Source of the DNA: Bacteroidota bacterium
Lineage (GTDB): Bacteria; Bacteroidota; Bacteroidia; Chitinophagales; UBA2359
Length of the DNA stretch: 9,034 bases
Assembly: GCA_020629895.1 (NCBI GenBank)
Contig: JAHDCM010000129.1
Coordinates: 1 to 9,034 of the forward strand
Direction of reading: 5' to 3'
Shown: one piece after another, positions 6,707 to 9,034 of the stretch
How the letters are laid out: each line of letters opens with the position of its first letter
Position numbering within the stretch: position 1 is the first letter of the stretch
Program-made: the position numbers and the translations under genes
The notes under the pieces: model-generated
Database searches by the model: none
Seen by the model: only the letters and a program-made list of their open reading frames with translations
What the model was told of the DNA's origin: nothing

Positions 6707-7399
6707 ATGGGACTTATTTTAATGATCGAAACAGCTACACCAGTTTGTTCAGTAGGACTTGCCAAACAAGGACATTTATTAGGAGTGAAAGAAGATATAC
6801 GTGGAAATGCATCCCATAATCAACTGCTTCATCAATATATTCAAACAATTTTTGAAAAAACAAACTTCAAACTACATGATATAGATGCGATTGCTGTTAG
6901 TGGAGGACCCGGTTCTTATACTGGTTTAAGAATTGGATGCTCAACAGCCAAAGGAATTGCTTTTGGTTGTCAAAAGCCACTCCTTAGCATTGATACCCTA
7001 AAAGCACTTGCTTGGAGGGCTATTCAACAAACTGAACAGCAAAAAGGCTTTTACATTCCAATGATTGATGCCAGAGGAATGGGGGCTTATACCGCTGTAT
7101 TTAACGAGCAGCTAGAAGAAATAGAACCGATAAAGCTGCAAAAAGTAAATGAACAGACGTTTGAAAAATACACACAACAAACGACTTACTTTTTTGGAAC
7201 AGCACTCGTAAAGTATCAATCGCTTTTTCACGAAGCCAAAAATATAAGCCTACTTAGCGAGTTATACTGCTCTGCCGAAAACATGATCGAACTAGCACAA
7301 ATGGCATGGAATAAACAAGCATTTCAAGACCTGGCTTACTTCGAACCAGCATATTTAAGTAAATATATACCGCATATAAGTAATAAAGGAAAGATATAA
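6707..7399 (+). CDS. tsaB: tRNA threonylcarbamoyladenosine biosynthesis protein TsaB
   Basis: TsaB is the non-catalytic partner of TsaD in making the N6-threonylcarbamoyl modification of A37 in ANN-decoding tRNAs, together with TsaC and TsaE (not in this window). The 230 residues match the usual bacterial TsaB length. The N-terminal strand LILMIETATPVCSVGL (3-18) is the typical ASKHA-fold opening, residues H37-N38 lie in the conserved 'aSHnqll' stretch, and the diagnostic GGPGSYTGLRIG (66-77) and STAKGIAFG (79-87) are present. The ATG at 6707 places that first strand three residues in, as in relatives; the in-frame ATG at 6722 would cut into it. It stands alone between the long noncoding region and a regulator gene that has its own promoter. 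Confidence 0.94.
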   Translation: MGLILMIETATPVCSVGLAKQGHLLGVKEDIRGNASHNQLLHQYIQTIFEKTNFKLHDIDAIAVSGGPGSYTGLRIGCSTAKGIAFGCQKPLLSIDTLKALAWRAIQQTEQQKGFYIPMIDARGMGAYTAVFNEQLEEIEPIKLQKVNEQTFEKYTQQTTYFFGTALVKYQSLFHEAKNISLLSELYCSAENMIELAQMAWNKQAFQDLAYFEPAYLSKYIPHISNKGKI

Positions 7400-7408
7400 G
7401 TGTTTTTT

Positions 7409-7439
7409 TTTGAAAAAATTAAAGATATTGTTATTTTTG
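7409..7439 (+). promoter_or_regulatory. Promoter of first ArsR-like gene
   Basis: TTTG (7409-7412), a 19-nt spacer and TATTTTTG (7432-7439) match both Bacteroidota promoter boxes exactly with ideal spacing. Transcription would start near 7445, about 67 nt before the start codon. The -33 box lies 9 nt after the tsaB stop. Confidence 0.7.
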
Positions 7440-7511
7440 CTTTAGATTTAGTAATAAACTGTAAAGATTTATTTAAACCTTTTTTTATTCATTTTAATTA
7501 AAATACTAGTA

Positions 7512-7856
7512 ATGGGAACACTAAGCAAAACGGATTCAGTAGTAATCCGCCAAAACACAGAGAATCCAATAAAATTAGACTATAACTTGTTGCGTAAAGC
7601 CGTTTTGGTTTTAAGAGCCGTTAACCATAAATTACGCCAATCAATCATTCAGTTATTAGAGGAAAATAAACGCCTTACTGTTACTGAAATTTATGTAAAA
7701 TTGCGTTTAGAGCAATCTGTTGCTTCTCAGCACTTGGCTATTTTACGTCGTGCAGGAGTGGTTATTACCGAAAGAGATGGAAAGTATATTTTCTATTCTC
7801 TAAACCACGATCGCATAGCTGAAATCGCTCAATTAGTAGAAGAGTTAGCGATTTAA
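7512..7856 (+). CDS. ArsR-type winged-helix transcriptional regulator (first)
   Basis: This 114-residue DNA-binding protein has the ArsR/SmtB fold. After a short N-tail comes a helix with the LRAVNHKLRQSIIQLL pattern (34-49), then helix TVTEIYVKLRL (56-66), recognition helix EQSVASQHLAILRRAG (67-82), and a beta wing VVITERDGKYIFYSL (83-97). The C-terminal helix (98-113) should serve dimerisation. There is no Cys at all, and the ELCVCDL-type metal motif is replaced by LTVTEIY, so thiol metal sensing is excluded; the signal is unknown. It closely resembles the regulator at 8356-8679, notably in LEQS.(A/T)SQHL.ILR. It has its own promoter and a strong terminator, so it is monocistronic. The ATG at 7512 has no Shine-Dalgarno. 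Confidence 0.88.
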   Translation: MGTLSKTDSVVIRQNTENPIKLDYNLLRKAVLVLRAVNHKLRQSIIQLLEENKRLTVTEIYVKLRLEQSVASQHLAILRRAGVVITERDGKYIFYSLNHDRIAEIAQLVEELAI

Positions 7857-7875
7857 TAACGATTATTTACAATCT

Positions 7876-7916
7876 AAAAGTCCTTAAAAAAATATTTTTT
7901 TAAGGACTTTTTTTTT
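7876..7916 (+). terminator. Strong intrinsic terminator after first ArsR-like gene
   Basis: AAAAGTCCTTAAAAAAA (7876-7892) is followed by a two-base centre and its perfect complement (7895-7911). The nine-T run at 7908-7916 overlaps the end of the 3' arm. It starts 20 nt after the stop codon. This is the clearest terminator in the window. Confidence 0.93.
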
Positions 7917-8205
7917 GAACTTTGGTATAATATATGCTAAAGGTATCCATGTATCTTTGAAAGATAATTGTAGTTTATATACACCCCTCTCCCCAAAAAT
8001 TCCCCCCAAAATATACAATCAAAAAGAATCCTCTTATCCTTTTTGTGATAAGAATCAGCGAAGGTATGCCCTATTGCTACATACAGTTAAAGGGTAAGGA
8101 ATACCTATGTTATGAACTATTTTTTTATGATAAAAAAAAATGTTTAAATGTAACTTTTCCTCGATCTTTTCGTTGAATATAAAATAATACGATATAGTAC
8201 TTTCT
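7917..8205. other. Noncoding spacer between the two ArsR-like genes
   Basis: No credible gene is present. The spacer holds a 15-bp palindrome on a promoter motif (7952-7966), three C runs (7984-8007), a hairpin pairing TCTTATC (8032-8038) with GATAAGA (8047-8053), and an A/T palindrome TTTTTTTAT-G-ATAAAAAAA (8120-8138). A short frame at 7915-8097 begins with TTG in the terminator T run and has no recognisable protein features. Confidence 0.6.
7952..7966. promoter_or_regulatory. 15-bp palindrome overlapping a -7 box; candidate operator
   Basis: TATCTTTGAAAGATA is a perfect inverted repeat (7+1+7), and its first 8 bases are an exact TAnnTTTG box. ArsR-family dimers bind short inverted repeats that overlap promoters, so this is a fair candidate site for either neighbouring regulator. 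The nearest -33-like TTTG (7921-7924) is too far (27 nt), and no such palindrome was found at the two regulator promoters, so the link is speculative. Confidence 0.35.
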
Positions 8206-8237
8206 TTTACCAGTTTTTTTCTTTAAATTTATATTTG
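8206..8237 (+). promoter_or_regulatory. Likely promoter of second ArsR-like gene
   Basis: TATATTTG (8230-8237) is an exact TAnnTTTG box. TTTA (8206-8209), 20 nt upstream, fits the -33 box with one mismatch. A start near 8243 gives a leader of about 110 nt to the ATG at 8356, or about 50 nt to the alternative GTG at 8296. Confidence 0.5.
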
Positions 8238-8355
8238 CTATTATTATGTAAAATAAATTCATCTTAGCAACACGCTCTGTCTTTCCGTTAAGAACGTGTC
8301 TAATAAATTGGTACAAGTAGATACTTTCATTTTTTTACAGCATAAATTTTTTGAG

Positions 8356-8679
8356 ATGGCAGCATTCAATCAAGAAAGTTTGAACACGGCGACTGAGATT
8401 TTACGAGCTATTGCACACCCTTTACGGTTAGCAATTATTGAGTTTGTAGATCAGAAAAAGTTAATCAATGTAAACAAGATTTATAACACATTGAAACTGG
8501 AGCAGTCGATTACTTCACAGCATTTACGTATCCTTAGAAATGTGGACTTAGTTCACACCAAAAGGGAAGGCAAGTTTATTTACTATTCATTGAATTATGA
8601 CAAAATTGAACAAGTAAATCAAGCGATTGCCGATTTTAACGAAAAAGCAGAGAAGACTACTGCTAAGAAAGCAAAATAG
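8356..8679 (+). CDS. ArsR-type winged-helix transcriptional regulator (second)
   Basis: This 107-residue ArsR/SmtB-fold regulator is a paralogue of the one at 7512-7856. Helix TEILRAIAHPLRLAIIEFV (13-31) has the canonical A-HPLRL pattern. Then come helix NVNKIYNTLKL (38-48), recognition helix EQSITSQHLRILRNV (49-63) and wing LVHTKREGKFIYYSL (65-79). The C-terminal helix ends in a Lys/Ala-rich tail (KAEKTTAKKAK). It has no Cys, so no thiol metal site. The ATG at 8356 is preferred because conserved sequence starts after it; an in-frame GTG at 8296 would add 20 residues of unconserved look (VQVDTFIFLQHKFFE). A terminator follows, so the gene is monocistronic. Its ligand and targets are unknown; autoregulation is usual in the family. 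Confidence 0.88.
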   Translation: MAAFNQESLNTATEILRAIAHPLRLAIIEFVDQKKLINVNKIYNTLKLEQSITSQHLRILRNVDLVHTKREGKFIYYSLNYDKIEQVNQAIADFNEKAEKTTAKKAK

Positions 8680-8720
8680 TCATTACCGCTATTTAGTGTT
8701 CATTACCTATTAATTAATTG

Positions 8721-8751
8721 AAAAGGGTTGGAGTTTTCTTCAACCCTTTTT
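8721..8751 (+). terminator. Intrinsic terminator after second ArsR-like gene
   Basis: AAAAGGGTTGGAG (8721-8733) pairs with CTTCAACCCTTTT (8738-8750) over 13 bp with one G-U, closing a TTTT loop and ending in a T run (8747-8751). It begins 41 nt after the stop codon. Its A-rich 5' arm means it could also act on the minus strand. Confidence 0.9.
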
Positions 8752-8816
8752 ACGTAGGTAGCTAGTTGCCTCTATTATCCCATTTCCCCCCAATCATCAA
8801 TAACACTGGGCGTGTC

Positions 8817-8871
8817 GGGTATCTAAAAAGTGCAATAACCGTTTTACGGTTACTGCACTTTTTAGATACCC
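8817..8871. repeat. 55-bp near-perfect palindrome nested in the repeat element
   Basis: The 25-nt arms 8817-8841 and 8847-8871 match at 24 of 25 positions (an A-C mismatch between 8835 and 8853) around a TTTTA loop. The left arm begins GGGTATCTAAAAAGTGCA. GTC stands immediately on both sides (8814-8816 and 8872-8874), as expected for insertion with a 3-bp target duplication. A 6-bp direct repeat GTCGGG (8814-8819, 8872-8877) is an alternative reading of the junction. Removing the palindrome and one GTC restores GGGCGTGTCGGGC, which fits the host element. Confidence 0.8.
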
Positions 8872-8898
8872 GTCGGGCTATTCGCTTGTAGTTGTCTC

Positions 8899-8979
8899 GT
8901 AGAAAAGGTGTTCGGCTAATTTTGCTGGCAGTGTCTTCCTTCGTCAGCCCTGCCAGCAAAAGCCGCACTACCTTTCTAC
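8899..8979. repeat. Long imperfect hairpin inside the repeat element
   Basis: The left arm 8899-8931 pairs with the right arm 8950-8979. TTTTGCTGGCAG (8920-8931) and CTGCCAGCAAAA (8950-8961) pair perfectly over 12 bp. GCCG/CGGC and CTAC/GTAG blocks continue the stem outward with small bulges. The loop is 8932-8949. It forms the core of the element at 8810-9010. Confidence 0.75.
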
Positions 8980-9018
8980 TTCGGCAAGCTACCGCTACTA
9001 TCCCTCACGCGGAAGATC

Positions 9019-9032
9019 GTGCGACGTGCGAC
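9019..9032. repeat. Two tandem copies of a 7-bp unit at window end
   Basis: GTGCGAC occurs twice without a gap, and the sequence continues with GA at the edge. It may be the start of a longer array or chance; the window ends here. Confidence 0.4.
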
Positions 9033-9034
9033 GA

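Larger units (their letters stand above)
8810..9010. mobile_element. MITE/REP-like element with imperfect terminal inverted repeats
   Basis: This sequence is clearly GC-richer than the rest of the window. Its ends are imperfect inverted repeats: GCGTGTCGGG (8810-8819) against GCGTGAGGGA read on the minus strand from 9010 to 9001. The interior is nearly all self-complementary, with one long hairpin at 8899-8979 and partial pairing of the flanks (GGGCTAT at 8875 with TATCCC near 9004). No transposase or other protein is encoded. The minus-strand pattern GCGTGAGGGAT...GCCCGAC...CACGCCC resembles intergenic repeats I recall from Bacteroidota genomes, but only from memory. The exact boundaries are inferred from the repeats. 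Confidence 0.55.

Noticed and set aside
7915..8097. Small protein of 60 residues
   Set aside because: Its TTG start lies in the T run of a strong terminator, the sequence has no recognisable features, and it crosses the palindrome and C-run region.
8125..8316. Minus-strand frame of 63 codons
   Set aside because: It is Lys/Phe/Ile-rich by base composition only, overlaps the promoter of the second regulator, and has no domain signal.
7512..8679. Arsenic or zinc resistance regulators
   Set aside because: Neither ArsR-like protein has cysteines or an obvious metal-binding His/Asp set, and no efflux or reductase gene is adjacent.
8814..8877. Integron attC site or retron noncoding RNA
   Set aside because: There is no integrase or reverse transcriptase nearby, and the palindrome lacks the bulged two-box layout of attC sites and the msr/msd layout of retrons.
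8762..8968. Minus-strand frame of 68 codons
   Set aside because: It runs through both palindromic hairpins of the repeat element, so its sequence is dictated by inverted repeats rather than coding constraint.

Overview
The window looks like chromosomal DNA of a member of the Bacteroidota, probably a marine or free-living lineage such as the Saprospiria; the lower rank is a guess. The evidence is: AT-rich DNA; several exact copies of the Bacteroidota -7 promoter element TAnnTTTG, three with a fitting -33 box; almost no Shine-Dalgarno sequences before genes; a Rho factor with a long Arg/Asp/Asn/Tyr-rich insertion; and an rpmH-rnpA-yidD cluster followed by C-terminal processing proteases. All genes lie on the + strand.

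Positions 1-2401 hold core information-processing genes. The first is the 3' part of rho. Its true reading frame is open from base 2 and begins inside a 42-bp tandem repeat encoding about 14 residues per copy. The short gene rpmH (ribosomal protein L34) follows behind its own promoter, then rnpA (RNase P protein), which overlaps yidD (membrane insertion efficiency factor) by 17 nt. A 10-bp hairpin lies between rpmH and rnpA, and a terminator-like hairpin follows yidD.

Positions 2402-6051 hold a leader rich in hairpins and two tandem, diverged paralogues of an S41 carboxyl-terminal processing protease. Each has an N-terminal membrane anchor or signal, a PDZ domain, and an intact Ser/Lys/Gln catalytic set. 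Positions 6052-6706 (655 nt) contain no credible protein gene. They hold a GC-richer block of two abutting hairpins, a forward promoter motif about 370 nt before the next gene, and other hairpins. tsaB (t6A37 tRNA modification) follows.

Positions 7400-8761 hold two related ArsR-type winged-helix regulators. Each has a promoter and a terminator. They are separated by about 500 nt of noncoding DNA that contains a 15-bp palindrome on a promoter motif and a run of C tracts. Both regulators lack cysteine, so they are not thiol-based metal sensors.

The end, about 8808-9034, changes to GC-richer sequence. It is a repeat-like element with imperfect terminal inverted repeats and long internal hairpins. 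A separate 55-bp near-perfect palindrome appears to have been inserted into it. I see no defence system, CRISPR array, biosynthetic cluster or evident new multi-gene system. The most unusual items are the nested palindromic element, the Rho repeat domain, the long noncoding stretch before tsaB, and the unassigned pair of ArsR-like regulators.
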